Source of the DNA: Bacillus marinisedimentorum
GTDB taxonomy: Bacteria; Bacillota; Bacilli; Bacillales; Bacillaceae_O
DNA: 64,000 nt
NCBI RefSeq assembly: GCF_001644195.2
Contig: NZ_LWBL02000008.1
Coordinates: forward strand, 1 to 64,000
Direction: 5' to 3'
Shown here: piece by piece, positions 31,333 to 41,714 of the stretch
How positions within the stretch are numbered: position 1 is the first letter of the stretch
Layout: every line of letters starts with the position of its first letter
Notes under the pieces: model-generated
Told to the model about the DNA's origin: nothing
The model's input: the letters and a program-made list of their open reading frames with translations, nothing else
The model's database searches: none
Made by a program: the position numbers and the translations under genes

Positions 31333-31970
31333 TTGCCGACACTCCCTTTCACTGCCCGGGCAAGCCGGCTCGTCATATCATCAATGATGCTGTCTTTCGT
31401 CCGATAGCTCACAGGATTGACGATGAAGCGTGAAGTGATGCCGACGATCCGTTCCATTTCCACGAGGCCGTTGTCTTTCAGCGTCTGCCCGGTCGACACG
31501 ATATCGACGATCCGCTCAGCAAGCCCCACAAGCGGTGCGAGCTCGATCGATCCGTTCAGTTTGATGATTTCAACCTGCTCGCCCTGCTGGCGGAAGTAGC
31601 TGGAGGCGATATTCGGGTATTTCGTCGCCACTTTCGGCGCCACGCTGCCTAACTTTGTGCCGGGAACGCCCGCAACAGCGAGGTGGCATGGACTGATGTT
31701 CAAATCAAGCACTTCATACACATCGCGTTCTTCTTCAAGCATGACGTCTTTTCCGGCAATCCCGACATCGGCGACCCCGTATTCCACATATGTAGGAACA
31801 TCCATCGGTTTGGCCAGGATGTAGCGGAATCCGTCCTTCTCCGATTCGATGATCAGTTTTCTTGTATCGGAAAAATCCGGCGGCAGCTCGTAACCCGCAT
31901 CCTGGAGCAACCTTGCAGCATCCTTGAAGATCCGCCCCTTCGGCAGGGCGATTGTCAGTTTTTCGTCCAT
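31329..31970 (-). CDS. hisG: ATP phosphoribosyltransferase, short form
   Basis: 213 residues: the short HisG that lacks the C-terminal regulatory domain and needs HisZ. First committed step of the pathway. Visible: [19 protein letters not shown], and [15 protein letters not shown], the PRPP-binding loop. Overlaps the hisZ stop (TAATG). Confidence 0.97.
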   Translation of the reverse strand: MDEKLTIALPKGRIFKDAARLLQDAGYELPPDFSDTRKLIIESEKDGFRYILAKPMDVPTYVEYGVADVGIAGKDVMLEEERDVYEVLDLNISPCHLAVAGVPGTKLGSVAPKVATKYPNIASSYFRQQGEQVEIIKLNGSIELAPLVGLAERIVDIVSTGQTLKDNGLVEMERIVGITSRFIVNPVSYRTKDSIIDDMTSRLARAVKGSVGK

Positions 31971-33151
31971 TATGGGCGACCCCCTTTTCCGTTTCCGAGC
32001 ATATAGCTGACTGAATCATAACGGGACGTAAAACGGTCGACGTCCTCAACTCCGTGAATGTCCTGCAAAATGACGCGCAGACCTTCGGAACGTTTTTGCC
32101 CCGCTTCTTCGAGTGCCTGTTTCCGCTGTTCATCACTGAAGAGGATGCAGTGAACTTCCGGCGTTTCTTCAGAAGTCCCGGCCGCTTCAAGCAGGCGGTC
32201 CATCCGGATGCCGAAGCCCGTCGCCTTCGCCGGACGGTCGAATTTCTCCATCAGCTGGTCGTAACGGCCGCCGTTGCAAAGCGGGGAACCGATTTTATCT
32301 GCGTACCCTTCGAACGTAATGCCTGTATAGTAACTCATATGGCTGACGAGGTTTAAATCAAGCCGGGCATATCGGGTCACGCCGTGGCTCTCAAGAATAT
32401 CCCACAGTTTTTTCAGGCTGCCGGCTGCCTGTTTTCCTTCTTCTGATTGGACAAGTGCGGCAGCTTCATCTATCTTTTCAGGTGTTCCTCTTAATTCGAG
32501 CAGTTTCAGCAGGCGGTTTTCGTCGATTGACGAAAGGCCGAGCGTCCGGATATGTTCGCGGTAGCCGACATAATTTTTCTCATATAGAAAACGGCGGAGC
32601 CCTTCGGCCCGCTCCTCATTGCCGAGCACTTCGACAAACAGGGCATTGACGTAACCGATATGGCCGATTGCGATTGTGAAATCTGACAGGCCGGCCTTTT
32701 CCAGAACAGCCGTCATGAGTGCGATCACTTCCGCATCAGCACTCAGCGTCGGATCCCCGATCAACTCCACGCCGATCTGCTCAAACTCTGCCGGGCGGCC
32801 GCCTTCTCGCTGCTGGGCCCGGAACACATTGGCATCATACGCAAGGCGGAGCGGCAGGCTGTTGCCGCGGAGCCTTGACGCCGCAACCCGGGCGATCGGC
32901 GCCGTCATATCCGGGCGCAGCACAACCGAATGCCCCTGCTGGTCGAGCAGCTTGAACAGCTGCTGATCTAATATTGCCGACGCATTCCCAACCGTCTCAT
33001 AATATTCAAGCGTAGGCGTATCCACATGCTGATACCCCCAGCACCCAATCTCATCCGCAATAGAGCGGCGAATCTTCTGCTTCGTCTCATATAAAAGCGG
33101 CAATGTATCCCTCATGCCGAGCGGCTTCTCAAACATAAACGGCTTAGACAT
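31970..33151 (-). CDS. hisZ: ATP phosphoribosyltransferase regulatory subunit HisZ
   Basis: 393 residues from [10 protein letters not shown] (an ATG three bases earlier is equally possible; GGAGGGG is upstream). Histidyl-tRNA synthetase-like but lacks the anticodon-binding domain; it binds HisG and confers histidine feedback. Visible class II motifs: [22 protein letters not shown], and [11 protein letters not shown]. Leads the his operon; no T-box or attenuator was found in its leader. Confidence 0.95.
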   Translation of the reverse strand: MSKPFMFEKPLGMRDTLPLLYETKQKIRRSIADEIGCWGYQHVDTPTLEYYETVGNASAILDQQLFKLLDQQGHSVVLRPDMTAPIARVAASRLRGNSLPLRLAYDANVFRAQQREGGRPAEFEQIGVELIGDPTLSADAEVIALMTAVLEKAGLSDFTIAIGHIGYVNALFVEVLGNEERAEGLRRFLYEKNYVGYREHIRTLGLSSIDENRLLKLLELRGTPEKIDEAAALVQSEEGKQAAGSLKKLWDILESHGVTRYARLDLNLVSHMSYYTGITFEGYADKIGSPLCNGGRYDQLMEKFDRPAKATGFGIRMDRLLEAAGTSEETPEVHCILFSDEQRKQALEEAGQKRSEGLRVILQDIHGVEDVDRFTSRYDSVSYMLGNGKGGRP

Positions 33152-33211
33152 CATTTCCCCTCCAAATATCAATTCGCTGTCTTACTACCTTCGCTAAATC
33201 GCCGATAATTC

Positions 33212-33254
33212 CTGTGGGAATTGCCTGGCAATTGCTTCGCAATTGCCAGGCAGC
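33212..33254. repeat. TGCCTGGCAATTGCC-family hairpin upstream of hisZ
   Basis: AATTGCCTGGCAATTGC and its complement flank a TTC loop: a long perfect stem. Lies upstream of the his operon; the rest of 33255-33496 holds nothing firmly assignable. Confidence 0.75.
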
Positions 33255-33496
33255 CAAAACCAAATCCGAAACCTAAACACCACAAATTTTGTGCCTTTGG
33301 CTAATCCCCCGTAATCCAGTATTTTGCATTATTATTAACATCCTTGAAGGAAATAAGGCGGCAGATGCTGAATTAACGTAAATACTATCGTCTGGATAAC
33401 AAAACGCTTTAGTTCGCTAATACGATAATAAAATAAAGTTATAATGAGTGTAACTTTACAAACATCATACGTCAACCGAAAAAGTTTGCAGGATTT

Positions 33497-33533
33497 AGTG
33501 CCTGGCAATTGCCTTGCAATTGCCAGGCACACT
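33497..33533. repeat. TGCCTGGCAATTGCC-family hairpin upstream of degV
   Basis: GTGCCTGGCAATTGC and its exact complement flank a CTT loop (15-bp stem), 70 bases before the degV start and divergent from hisZ. Confidence 0.75.
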
Positions 33534-33603
33534 GCCCCTTATTAAGTACTTCTCTACAAACCATTCGAATAAACTAGTAAAAATGCCCGGGGGAGGAAGA
33601 GAG

Positions 33604-34446
33604 ATGCGGATTGCCTGGATTACGGACAGTACTGCCAATTTGACTGAAGAATTTATGAAGAAACATCATATTTATTCCGTTCCGGTTCATATTATTGCCG
33701 GTGATGACACTTACCGGGATGGGGTTGATATCAGCCCTGAAGAATTATATGAAAAGATGAAACGGCTGCCGGAAGGGGTGGTCGCAAAAACGTCCCAGCC
33801 TTCCATCGGTGAATTCACTGATGCCTATGAAAAGCTTCAGCAAGATTACGACGGAGCGATTGCCGTCCACTTATCCGCTGCATTGAGCGGTACGTTCGCA
33901 ACGAGCAGGCAGGGGGCAGAAATCGCGGGATTTCCCGTTGAAATGGTCGATTCCAAGCTGATTTCAGAACCACTTGCAGTCTTGATCCATCGCGGGATCA
34001 AACTTCTTTCCGATGGCATGAGCGTCATTGAGATAAAAGAGGAGCTCGAAAGGCTGGCGGATCTCAATGAAACGTATGTATCGGTCGGAAACCTTGAGCA
34101 GCTATACAGGAGCGGCCGGCTCAGCAGCATCAGCTATTTTCTGGGCAGCTTTTTAAAGATTACCCCGATTATTGGACTGGAGGACGGCAAGCTCGAGATC
34201 AAAGAAAAAGTGAGGACGGAACCGCGTGCCTGGAAAAAGATGATTGCCCGGCTGGCAGAATGCAGGAATGACTACGGGGTGAGCGGGGCTTATATTCTTC
34301 ATGTTAACTCGATAGAGAAAGCACAGAAGTTAAAGCAAGAAATAGTGGAGACCCTACCGGAAATGGATATTTCAATCTCAGACCTTTCACCGGCGGTCGG
34401 CGTACATACCGGCGAGGGGACGGTTGCGTTGAGCTGGTTCAATTAA
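33604..34446 (+). CDS. DegV family fatty-acid-binding protein
   Basis: 280 residues from MRIAWITDSTANL, with GGGGGAGGAAG upstream; a longer frame reaching 33514 runs into the palindrome. DegV/FakB fold: such proteins present fatty acids to the kinase FakA for phospholipid synthesis. Visible: TDSTANLT, KTSQPSIGEF, HLSAALSGTF, and VGVHTGEGTVALSW. Plus strand, alone; divergent from the his operon. Lipid specificity cannot be predicted. Confidence 0.93.
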   Translation: MRIAWITDSTANLTEEFMKKHHIYSVPVHIIAGDDTYRDGVDISPEELYEKMKRLPEGVVAKTSQPSIGEFTDAYEKLQQDYDGAIAVHLSAALSGTFATSRQGAEIAGFPVEMVDSKLISEPLAVLIHRGIKLLSDGMSVIEIKEELERLADLNETYVSVGNLEQLYRSGRLSSISYFLGSFLKITPIIGLEDGKLEIKEKVRTEPRAWKKMIARLAECRNDYGVSGAYILHVNSIEKAQKLKQEIVETLPEMDISISDLSPAVGVHTGEGTVALSWFN

Positions 34447-34875
34447 AAGATGGAACCAGGCATATAGGAGGTTTTGGCCAGGTAAGCCGGTCACTATGAA
34501 ACGTTTTTAGTGGCCGCTGCCGTTCGGTCCCTGCGCACAATTTTTCAATCCAAGCCGCGAAAAAGCCCTCGGTTTTTCAAAAAATACACTCCCTCCATGA
34601 AAATGCGGCAGAACACCGGCAGCAATCATTCCGCCTTCGCCTCCACCCTGATAGAACGTTAAAATTTAACGGTTTTTCATTCATTTCAGCCGATTTTATT
34701 TTCTTTTCCCTACAATCAAATCCCACGGATTTTCACGCCATTTCCTGAACATGCACTAACCGCCAGCCCAAAGAATTGTCCAGTTGAACAATCCACCACC
34801 TCCGCGAGCGCAAAACTGCTCCTGCCCGCCGCTCCGGATTCCGCTCACCCCGCATCTAACCCGCCAAGCCTAAAC
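34447..34875. other. Gene-free stretch between degV and yvoF
   Basis: No credible coding sequence. A lone TTTCACGCC core (34731-34739), perhaps the relic of a 21-bp array, is the only recognisable item. Confidence 0.5.
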
Positions 34876-34906
34876 AAAAAAAGACCAACCCCCATCGGGA
34901 TCAGCC
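34876..34906 (-). terminator. Terminator of the hprK-lgt-yvoD-ppaX-yvoF operon
   Basis: Minus strand GGCTGATCC / GGGTTGGTC (nine pairs, several G-U) followed by seven U; the 5' arm includes the yvoF stop codon. Confidence 0.6.
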
Positions 34907-35419
34907 TTCCTCTTCTCGCTTCCGTGCTTCCATCTCTTCTTTTGTATAAATCACTTGCATCGGATTTCCGCCGACAAAGGCGCCGGCCGGAACATCCTTA
35001 TGGACGAGCGTGCCTGCCGATACGACAGCCCTGTCGCCGATATGGACGCCGGGCAGAATTGTCGAGTTGGCACCGATCAGCACTTCATCGCCGATCACTA
35101 CATCCCCGAGCCGATATTCTTCAATCAAATATTCATGGGCGAGGATGGTCGTATTATAGCCGATCACACTGTTGCGGCCGACCGATATCCGTTCCGGAAA
35201 CATGATGTCTAGCATCACCATCAGGGCAAATGCAGTCTGGTCGCCGACCTTCATCCGCAAAAACGTCCGGTACAGCCAATTTTTCACCGGTAAAAACGGC
35301 GTATAGCGGGCAGCCTGGATGACCACAAAATTTTTGACGACTTTCCAGAATGGGACAGTTTTATAAACGCCCCAGAGCGAATTGGCTTCCGATACTTTAT
35401 AGCGTTCGGTCCTTCTCAC
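34901..35419 (-). CDS. yvoF: Hexapeptide-repeat acetyltransferase (YvoF type)
   Basis: 172 residues. Left-handed beta-helix acyltransferase: hexapeptide repeats from about 85 to 160 ([43 protein letters not shown]), with VGGNPMQVI near the end. Substrate unknown; possibly cell-envelope sugar or O-acetyl transfer. Starts with GTG behind GGAGTGGG and overlaps ppaX by 23 bases. Confidence 0.92.
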   Translation of the reverse strand: MRRTERYKVSEANSLWGVYKTVPFWKVVKNFVVIQAARYTPFLPVKNWLYRTFLRMKVGDQTAFALMVMLDIMFPERISVGRNSVIGYNTTILAHEYLIEEYRLGDVVIGDEVLIGANSTILPGVHIGDRAVVSAGTLVHKDVPAGAFVGGNPMQVIYTKEEMEARKREEEG

Positions 35420-36062
35420 GGTTACCCACTCCGATCAGCTTCAGCAAATCCTGCATGTTTTCAAGCATGAAGTCGGGATCGTAGGCTTCAAGATGTTTGC
35501 GCCCTTTTGCGGTCCAGGCGACACCTGCTGTATACGTTCCCGCGTTTTGGCCGGACACGATATCATGGTGATTGTCTCCAATCATGATTGCATGCTCGCG
35601 CCGGCTGCCGAGCTGGAACAGCGCCTTTTCAACCGGCTCCGGATCGGGCTTGGCATTTATCACATCATCAAGCGTGACAACAACATCAAAGAAACGGTCG
35701 ATGCCGGTCAATTCCATTCCCATTTTCACCGTCTGCCTCATCTTTGTGGTTACAATCCCAAGTTTATATTCATGCTTATGAAGCGTTTCAAGCGTCTCGA
35801 CGACACCATCAAACGCTTCCACGTACTTATCATGATTTTCAATATTATGTTTCCGGTACGTATCCACCATTTCATCCACCCGGTCAGGGTCGAGAGAGGA
35901 AAAACTCTCTTTCAGGGGTGGCCCCATGAACTGCAGGCAGTCCTCCCTGCCATACTGTCCAGGATAATAGTGGTTCAGCGTATGCATGAACGACGAAATG
36001 ATCAATTCATTTGTATCGATCAGCGTTCCATCTAGGTCAAACAGCACCGTATCAATTTTCAT
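35397..36062 (-). CDS. ppaX: Pyrophosphatase PpaX
   Basis: 221 residues from [12 protein letters not shown] (upstream in-frame ATG lacks a ribosome site; AGGAAG precedes this one). HAD superfamily: nucleophile motif [11 protein letters not shown], motif II VTTKM, motif [14 protein letters not shown]. In Bacillus PpaX hydrolyses the pyrophosphate released when HprK dephosphorylates P-Ser-HPr, which fits its place in the hprK operon. Confidence 0.95.
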   Translation of the reverse strand: MKIDTVLFDLDGTLIDTNELIISSFMHTLNHYYPGQYGREDCLQFMGPPLKESFSSLDPDRVDEMVDTYRKHNIENHDKYVEAFDGVVETLETLHKHEYKLGIVTTKMRQTVKMGMELTGIDRFFDVVVTLDDVINAKPDPEPVEKALFQLGSRREHAIMIGDNHHDIVSGQNAGTYTAGVAWTAKGRKHLEAYDPDFMLENMQDLLKLIGVGNREKDRTL

Positions 36063-36993
36063 AAGTTGCTTCCTTTCTATGAGCTGTTTCAAATCGCGGC
36101 CAGAAGAATGCGACCGCCATCGTCAGCAGGATTGCCGTCACAAGCCTGATGGCAAGCAGCGGCCAGACCGGGATGCCGAGCGGCACAAAGATAAGTGTAT
36201 CTTCCACGACCGCATGGCAAGATACTAGAAAAATGAAGGCGAGATACAAATCGCGTTTTTCAACACCGTCTTCTTTTACAGCCTGAATCATCACACCTGC
36301 CCCATATGCGAGACCGATTGTAAGGCCGGCAACGAGTGTCATTGACGTATTTTCCTTCATGCCGAGCATTCTGGTGAACGGAGCGAGCCGGCGGGAAAAA
36401 GCATCAAGCCAGTCTTTTTCCTTCATATACTGAATGGCAATCATAAGCGGTATGACGATCAAAGCAAGCTGGATAATGCCGAGTGATGCTTTTTCAATTC
36501 CTTGAAGCAAAATATTGAACCAGCCGGAAACTTCCGCCTCAGTTGACTGGACAAGTCCGTACTGCGCGAGCTCCCCGCCTCCGGACCAGGCAATATTGAT
36601 CATGACAGCTGAAAAGACAGCAAGCGAAATCCTGACCAGCGTGACCACCCATATTTTGATGCCGACCCGGGCTGCAACCGTCGATTCGATCAGCAGATTA
36701 TGGGAAAACGACAGCATGACAGCAAGAATGAATACTTCTTTTACCGTCAGATCAAGGGTCAAAATCGCCCCGATTGCCGCATACAGATTTAAAAAGTTGC
36801 CGATGACGAGCGGAATGGCGGCATCCCCTGATAAACCCAGCCAGCCCATCAGCGGTTCTAGCCTGGCGATGACCCACGGCAGAACCGGTGTATAACGGAG
36901 AAGCGTGACGATCAGCGTGATCGGAAAAATGACTTTTCCGAGCGTCCATGTCGTATTAAGGCCGACAAACAGCCCTCTCTTTAATGTTTGCAC
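36052..36993 (-). CDS. yvoD: Nucleoside recognition (gate) domain membrane protein YvoD
   Basis: 313 residues with about eight membrane segments and two gate-domain halves (about 50-150 and 200-300; note [17 protein letters not shown] and [18 protein letters not shown], which repeat each other). Related to spore maturation proteins SpmA/SpmB; transported substrate unknown. Start GTG behind GGGAGAG. Overlaps ppaX by 11 bases. Confidence 0.88.
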   Translation of the reverse strand: MQTLKRGLFVGLNTTWTLGKVIFPITLIVTLLRYTPVLPWVIARLEPLMGWLGLSGDAAIPLVIGNFLNLYAAIGAILTLDLTVKEVFILAVMLSFSHNLLIESTVAARVGIKIWVVTLVRISLAVFSAVMINIAWSGGGELAQYGLVQSTEAEVSGWFNILLQGIEKASLGIIQLALIVIPLMIAIQYMKEKDWLDAFSRRLAPFTRMLGMKENTSMTLVAGLTIGLAYGAGVMIQAVKEDGVEKRDLYLAFIFLVSCHAVVEDTLIFVPLGIPVWPLLAIRLVTAILLTMAVAFFWPRFETAHRKEATYEN

Positions 36994-37076
36994 AACCGAC
37001 TCTCCCTTAACCCTATAAGTTCATCTCAAATATTAAATCATCGTACATCCATTATCTGTCTTTGTCAATCCACTTA

Positions 37077-37889
37077 CTAGTCTTCCAAGTACCGCTTATC
37101 GGCATATCCTTTTGCCCGGCGGTACCACCACAGCAATGCCGCACCGGCGATCAGGACAAGGGAAATGACCTGGGCAATGCGCAGGCTGTCGGTCAGCATC
37201 AAGCTGTCTGTCCGCATGCCTTCAATAAAGAAGCGTCCAATCGAATACCAAATTACATATGACAGGAACAACTCACCGCGCTTCAAATTGACCTTTCGCA
37301 GCAGGATTAAAAGCACAAATCCAAGCAGGTTCCATATCGATTCGTATAAAAAAGTAGGGTGATAATATGTGCCATTAATATACATTTGATCGATGATGAA
37401 CTGCGGAAGATTCAACCCTTCCAAAAATGCGCGGGAGACCTCGCCGCCGTGCGCTTCCTGATTCATGAAATTGCCCCAGCGGCCGATCGCCTGCCCTAAA
37501 ATAATACTTGGCGCAGCGATATCTGCAAGCTTCCAGAATGAGAGCCCCCGTTTTTTGGCAAACACAATAGCCGTGACAACACTTCCGATGAGCGCACCGT
37601 GGATGGCCAGGCCGCCTTCCCAGATTGCAAAAATTTGCCCCGGGTTGTCGATATAGTAGCCGAGCTTAAAAAGAACATAATAAAGGCGTGCCGATAAAAT
37701 TGCGATCGGAATCGCCCACATGACCAGATCGATGAACACTTCCGAATCCATTCCGCGCCGTTTCGCTTCACGGGTCGCCACCCACAGCCCAAGCAGCGCC
37801 CCCGATAAAATAAAGACCGCATACCAGTAAATCGTAAATGGACCGAGATCCAAAAAGACCCGGTCAAGAGGCTGTATTTGCTGTTCCAT
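37077..37889 (-). CDS. lgt: Prolipoprotein diacylglyceryl transferase
   Basis: 270 residues from [12 protein letters not shown] (GGGAGTG eight bases upstream; longer frame would need TTG). Seven membrane helices. Transfers diacylglycerol from phosphatidylglycerol to the lipobox Cys. Signature [14 protein letters not shown] present. Processes lipoproteins such as those at 39125, 48967 and 56246. Confidence 0.97.
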   Translation of the reverse strand: MEQQIQPLDRVFLDLGPFTIYWYAVFILSGALLGLWVATREAKRRGMDSEVFIDLVMWAIPIAILSARLYYVLFKLGYYIDNPGQIFAIWEGGLAIHGALIGSVVTAIVFAKKRGLSFWKLADIAAPSIILGQAIGRWGNFMNQEAHGGEVSRAFLEGLNLPQFIIDQMYINGTYYHPTFLYESIWNLLGFVLLILLRKVNLKRGELFLSYVIWYSIGRFFIEGMRTDSLMLTDSLRIAQVISLVLIAGAALLWWYRRAKGYADKRYLED

Positions 37890-37942
37890 TTCATTCACTC
37901 CCAACAGTTATCCGCTTGCCGCAGGCAAACGTCCACATTTCA

Positions 37943-38878
37943 TTAAAAGTCATCCTGGTCCCGGTCATTGATCGCATCGGTAAGACGGGCGGAAAATTCT
38001 TCGGCCGCATTCATCCCCATCTGCTTCAAACGGAAATTCATCGCCGCCACCTCAATAATGACAGCAAGGTTTCGTCCCGGCCTGACCGGAACAGTCATCT
38101 TTGTGATTTCGGTATCAATAATTTTCATCTTGTCCTCTTCAAGCCCAAGCCGGTCGTACTGCTTGTTCTGATCCCATAATTCCAGATTCATAACAAGCGA
38201 AATTTTTTTATAATTTCGGACCGCCCCCGCTCCAAACAGAGTCATGACATTAATAATGCCCAGTCCGCGGATTTCAAGGAGATGGCGGATCAGTTCCGGC
38301 GGCGTTCCCACCAGTGTATTGATATCCTCCTGACGGATTTCCACACTGTCATCTGCGACTAGCCGATGGCCGCGCTTAACAAGCTCAAGCGCTGTTTCAC
38401 TTTTACCAACACCGCTGTTACCGGTGATCATCACACCTACACCATACACATCAACAAGCACGCCATGCACGGCAGTCATCGGCGCAAGCCTGCTTTCAAG
38501 ATAATTGGTGATATGGCTGGACAGCCTCGTCGTTTTCATCGCTGAGCGCAACAGCGGCACACTTTCACGCTCGCATGCTTCAATCAGCTCTTCCGGCACG
38601 TCCAGTTCCCTTGATACGATAATGCCCGGTGTTACGTCCTGGCAGAGCCGCTCCATCCTGTTTGCTTTTTCAGCATGCTGAAGACCTTCATAAAATGAAA
38701 GCTCCGTTTTGCCGAGCAGCTGCAGCCGGTCGCCTGGATAATATGCAAAGTAGCCCGCCATTTCCAGGCCGGGCCTCGAAATATCACTCGTCGTAATCGG
38801 ACGGCCGATCCCTTCTTCACCAGCAATCAATTCAAGATTGAATCGTTTAATCAAATCCTGTGTACGCACTTTTGGCAC
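37943..38878 (-). CDS. hprK: HPr kinase/phosphorylase
   Basis: 311 residues from a GTG start (MPKVRTQDL) behind AGGAGGGG; this matches the family N terminus and length (310 in B. subtilis), whereas an upstream ATG at 38911 adds an unrelated extension. Phosphorylates and dephosphorylates Ser of HPr and Crh in response to fructose bisphosphate, ATP and phosphate. Walker [13 protein letters not shown] and signature [15 protein letters not shown] visible. First gene of the operon with lgt, yvoD, ppaX and yvoF. Confidence 0.96.
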   Translation of the reverse strand: MPKVRTQDLIKRFNLELIAGEEGIGRPITTSDISRPGLEMAGYFAYYPGDRLQLLGKTELSFYEGLQHAEKANRMERLCQDVTPGIIVSRELDVPEELIEACERESVPLLRSAMKTTRLSSHITNYLESRLAPMTAVHGVLVDVYGVGVMITGNSGVGKSETALELVKRGHRLVADDSVEIRQEDINTLVGTPPELIRHLLEIRGLGIINVMTLFGAGAVRNYKKISLVMNLELWDQNKQYDRLGLEEDKMKIIDTEITKMTVPVRPGRNLAVIIEVAAMNFRLKQMGMNAAEEFSARLTDAINDRDQDDF

Positions 38879-38933
38879 ATTCGTCCCCTCCTGCTTCTCA
38901 TATGAGGTCATGATAAAAGATAGTCCGTCTTTT

Positions 38934-38963
38934 ATTGTAGCATGGTTTGCCCGATAAAATGAA
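38934..38963 (-). promoter_or_regulatory. Probable extended -10 promoter of hprK operon
   Basis: Minus strand TGCTACAAT (extended -10) with a weak TTCATT -35 at 18 bp. Confidence 0.5.
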
Positions 38964-39044
38964 ACAGGCGATACGTTTTAAGCCACAGTTCAAGGGACGT
39001 ACAGCTGGCAGAAGGACATGCGCCCGCCAGGCAGGCCAAATATG

Positions 39045-39119
39045 TTAAATAAACGTTTAATTACCCGCTTCAAAGGCTTCTGCAAAAACTCAATCCGCAT
39101 TAAACAAACGTTTATTTAA
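39045..39119. promoter_or_regulatory. Second pair of TAAATAAACGTTTGTTTA palindromes
   Basis: Copies centred at 39054/39055 and 39109/39110 (55 bp apart), the second in reverse orientation, between hprK and a lipoprotein gene. Same motif and nearly the same spacing as at 2782-2859. Confidence 0.5.
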
Positions 39120-39124
39120 TCGGT

Positions 39125-39505
39125 TTAGTCCGTTTCTTTCATCGTGAATGTCTCAACCTGCCCATCCCATTTGATTGTAACCGTATACTCCCCGCCCCCT
39201 TCGATTTCTGGACAATCCGTACAGGACGAACGTTTTGGGATAGTGGCATTCGTTACCGTATTTTCCGTGCCGCCCATCATGAAGGAAGGGCCTTTAATCT
39301 CATAGTCTACGTCTGCAAGGTGTTTGCTTTTATCTCCCTGGAAGCGCAAAACCGCCTCCGTGTATTGTTCTTCATCAAGCTGCGTCACCGTCAGCTGGCC
39401 GAACCAGCTCTCGCTTTCCCCTTCAAAATACAGTTCTTCCTTGCCGGCGCAGCCTGCCAGCAGAAAGAGCGAAGCAAAAAACAATAAAGCCATCGCTTTT
39501 TTCAT
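39125..39505 (-). CDS. Small lipoprotein of unknown function
   Basis: 126 residues from MKKAMALLFF (or the ATG just before). Signal peptide with lipobox LLAGC, so lipid-anchored on the outer face of the membrane. The mature part is mostly beta strand with the pair CTDC (in SSCTDCPE) near residue 97. No domain recognised. GGGGG lies upstream of the start. Ends next to the palindrome pair. Confidence 0.82.
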   Translation of the reverse strand: MKKAMALLFFASLFLLAGCAGKEELYFEGESESWFGQLTVTQLDEEQYTEAVLRFQGDKSKHLADVDYEIKGPSFMMGGTENTVTNATIPKRSSCTDCPEIEGGGEYTVTIKWDGQVETFTMKETD

Positions 39506-39626
39506 CATCAATCCCCCTTTTACCATTTTCTATTATATCTAAAATGGGAAGGACAAGCGGTGATGAATATCAAAAAAGTATCAAGAATCAAAATTAAGGC
39601 TTTTTGTGGATAAGGGTATTGCAACT

Positions 39627-39760
39627 GAGTGGATTGAAGCGGGAGGCATGAGACTTCAGCGGGAGAAGCGAACAGGGAAGACCCCGCAGGAGCGGCAGCG
39701 ACGAGGACGCTTCCCGGTCGCCCCGCGGAAAGCGAATGCCTGCAGCGGAAAGAACGGATA
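39627..39760 (+). repeat. CGGAAAGCGA-family intergenic element, fullest copy
   Basis: Runs from GAGTGGATTGAAGCGGGAGG through GACCCCGCAGGAGCG and CGACGAGGACGC to CCCGCGGAAAGCGAATGCC and TGCAGCGGAAAG. Internal CCCGCAGGAGCG/CGCGG parts can fold. Similar elements are widespread in Bacillaceae genomes. The rest of the gap 39506-39958 holds nothing else. Confidence 0.7.
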
Positions 39761-39958
39761 AAATCCAGAATAAGCACTATCATATTCAAGAAATATTCCA
39801 TTAAAGGGTTCATCGTGGTCCCTGTATTTATCTCTCATTTTACTATTAACACCCTAAATGCCAATAAAAAGGAGGTGCGAATTACGTGCTAATTCCACCT
39901 CCAAAAAGTATGCTTTTTTGTTTTCTCCCTTTCAACCGAACCGGTTGAGACATTTCTG

Positions 39959-40318
39959 TTACTTTCGATCACGGAGCGGTTCTACGATAAAGTTTTGAAT
40001 CAGCAGGTTCAGCAGCGAAATGACAATTGCTGCGACAATCGCCGACCCGAATCCCTCGATAATAAAGGAGTCACCCATAATAGCCTGTGTCAAATAAAGC
40101 GTTACGGCATTTATGACAAACAGGAACAAGCCGAGCGACATGATCGTGACCGGCAATGTAAGAATGACGAGAATAGGTTTCACGATCACATTCAGGATCG
40201 ATAAAATGATACTCGCCAAAACAGCCGCTCCAAACCCTTCTAGATGAAAGGATTCGAAATATCCTGCGACTACCATTAACACAATGGTATTCACAATCAA
40301 GTTAATGATCCAGTTCAT
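39959..40318 (-). CDS. yvlD: Phage holin superfamily IV membrane protein (YvlD type)
   Basis: 119 residues with four membrane helices (about 4-22, 28-50, 54-75, 88-112), including a conserved IVKPILVILTLPVTIMSLGLF core (short of any enzyme motif). Role unproved; linked to envelope stress by its operon with PspC and YvlB. Overlaps the pspC stop by ATGA. Confidence 0.9.
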   Translation of the reverse strand: MNWIINLIVNTIVLMVVAGYFESFHLEGFGAAVLASIILSILNVIVKPILVILTLPVTIMSLGLFLFVINAVTLYLTQAIMGDSFIIEGFGSAIVAAIVISLLNLLIQNFIVEPLRDRK

Positions 40319-40518
40319 TCTTTGATGACTTCCTCTTCATTTGGAATGATGAAAATGCTCAAAATGTAGAGGAGCCCCATCGGGAAAAATCCGGTACCGA
40401 TCAAGAGCACCAGGAAAATGATCCGGATAATGGTCGGATCAGCACTCAAATATTCGGCCAGGCCGCCAAGGACCCCTGCCACTTTGCGGTCTGTGCGGGA
40501 ACGATACAACTTTTTCAT
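40315..40518 (-). CDS. yvlC: PspC domain protein (YvlC type)
   Basis: 67 residues. N-terminal PspC signature (LYRSRTDRKVAGVLGGLAEY) and one membrane helix (about 33-58). PspC proteins sense membrane damage in phage-shock-type responses. Middle gene of the yvlB-yvlC-yvlD operon, 58 bases after yvlB. Confidence 0.92.
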   Translation of the reverse strand: MKKLYRSRTDRKVAGVLGGLAEYLSADPTIIRIIFLVLLIGTGFFPMGLLYILSIFIIPNEEEVIKE

Positions 40519-40576
40519 TTCTATTCCTCCCTGGTAGGTATGATTATTTCAATGACGTGCTGAAAAAAGGCTGCTG

Positions 40577-41683
40577 CTATTCAGTCCTGTTTTTAAGGAC
40601 AATCGAGCCCGTTTTCGTTTCAGCTTCCACAAACAGGGTTGTCGGCTTACCTTCATTCGCCTTGAAGCGCAATGACTTCTGAACGACATCCTTCTGCTCT
40701 TCCATCACTTTCACTTCAGGCAAATCACACTTGAAGCCGCCAAGCATCGACTTCAGGCTGCCGTCAACCATTGCTTCCTCATCGACAAAGAGATCGACAT
40801 TTCCTGTCGTTGTGCGGATGAACAATCGCTCAGGCCTTGCATCGGTAAGCCTGCACACAATATCGCCGTTCAGACTGTTCAAGTCCGTTTTAACATAGGA
40901 TGCGTCCATCGTAATTTTTCCATTCAGCGTTTCGGCCTCAAGCTCGGTTCCGCTGCTTTCTTTTACTGCAATATGGCCGTTCGCTGTTTCCAGCTCCACT
41001 TCTTTCCCTTTTAATCCCGAGAAAGTGAGATTGCCGTTTGCAGTCTTCGCCTTAACTGAATCGGCGCTAATATTGTTCCCGGTGACTGCCCCGTTAAACA
41101 TGCGCACCGACACATCCTCATAGTGCGCTTCCGGAATATATATTGTTGTAAATACCTTCATCTGTTTTTTCTGGGTGCCGAAATGAAGCGAACTGCCGCT
41201 GATCGAAAAGTCGACACTTTGCATAAACGTCTTCCGGGCTTCTTCTTGTGAGCGGACCCGGTACACTTTTGCCTGGCACTCGACTTTTACATCCTTCTCC
41301 TGCCACGGAATTAGTTTGACATCACCGTTTGACAGGTCAATATTGATCTTCTGTAAATAAACATCCTTATGCTGATACGTATGGTTGACCTCAAATGCCT
41401 GGCCAAAATTGAAGTCCAAATCAAAATCTTTTATTTTCTGCACAGCTGTGTCGATGAAGTCAAAGAAACGATCAACCGTCGCCGACTGTTTATAGCTTTT
41501 CCCGCCCTGTTTGCTTGCCGGATCAACATGTGTTGAAAGCGTACTGTCGGCAGGCTCTTCCTTCTCTTGCTCACCGGGCTGCTCCTTCTTTGACTCGAGC
41601 GCTTCAAGCAGAATTGCCGCTTCCTCCGCTTTCAGGCTCCCTTCCTCAACAAGCTTTAAAATTCGTCTTTTCTCCTCATTCAT
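40577..41683 (-). CDS. yvlB: DUF4097 beta-helix protein with N-terminal SHOCT-like segment (YvlB type)
   Basis: 368 residues. N-terminal helical SHOCT-like region EEKRRILKLVEEGSLKAEEA (1-30), acidic linker, then repeated beta-strand units about 120-365 (for example VKAKTANGNLTFSGLKGKEV, VELETANGHIAV, LNSLNGDIVCRL) of the adhesin-like DUF4097 family. No signal peptide. Leads the yvlBCD operon, an ECF sigma-W target in B. subtilis. Confidence 0.9.
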   Translation of the reverse strand: MNEEKRRILKLVEEGSLKAEEAAILLEALESKKEQPGEQEKEEPADSTLSTHVDPASKQGGKSYKQSATVDRFFDFIDTAVQKIKDFDLDFNFGQAFEVNHTYQHKDVYLQKINIDLSNGDVKLIPWQEKDVKVECQAKVYRVRSQEEARKTFMQSVDFSISGSSLHFGTQKKQMKVFTTIYIPEAHYEDVSVRMFNGAVTGNNISADSVKAKTANGNLTFSGLKGKEVELETANGHIAVKESSGTELEAETLNGKITMDASYVKTDLNSLNGDIVCRLTDARPERLFIRTTTGNVDLFVDEEAMVDGSLKSMLGGFKCDLPEVKVMEEQKDVVQKSLRFKANEGKPTTLFVEAETKTGSIVLKNRTE

Positions 41684-41714
41684 AAAAAAACCGCCTCCTG
41701 TCCTTTACTTTGTT

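Noticed and set aside
33152-33500. T-box riboswitch in the hisZ leader
   Set aside because: No T-box consensus (AGGGTGGNACCGCG) or its core could be found on the minus strand.
33501-33517. Sigma-54-like promoter (TGGCAA-N5-TTGCAA) upstream of degV
   Set aside because: It lies wholly within a copy of the TGCCTGGCAATTGCC repeat, whose sequence mimics a -24/-12 element; similar matches occur at other copies without a common gene type, and no enhancer-binding protein or site is near.
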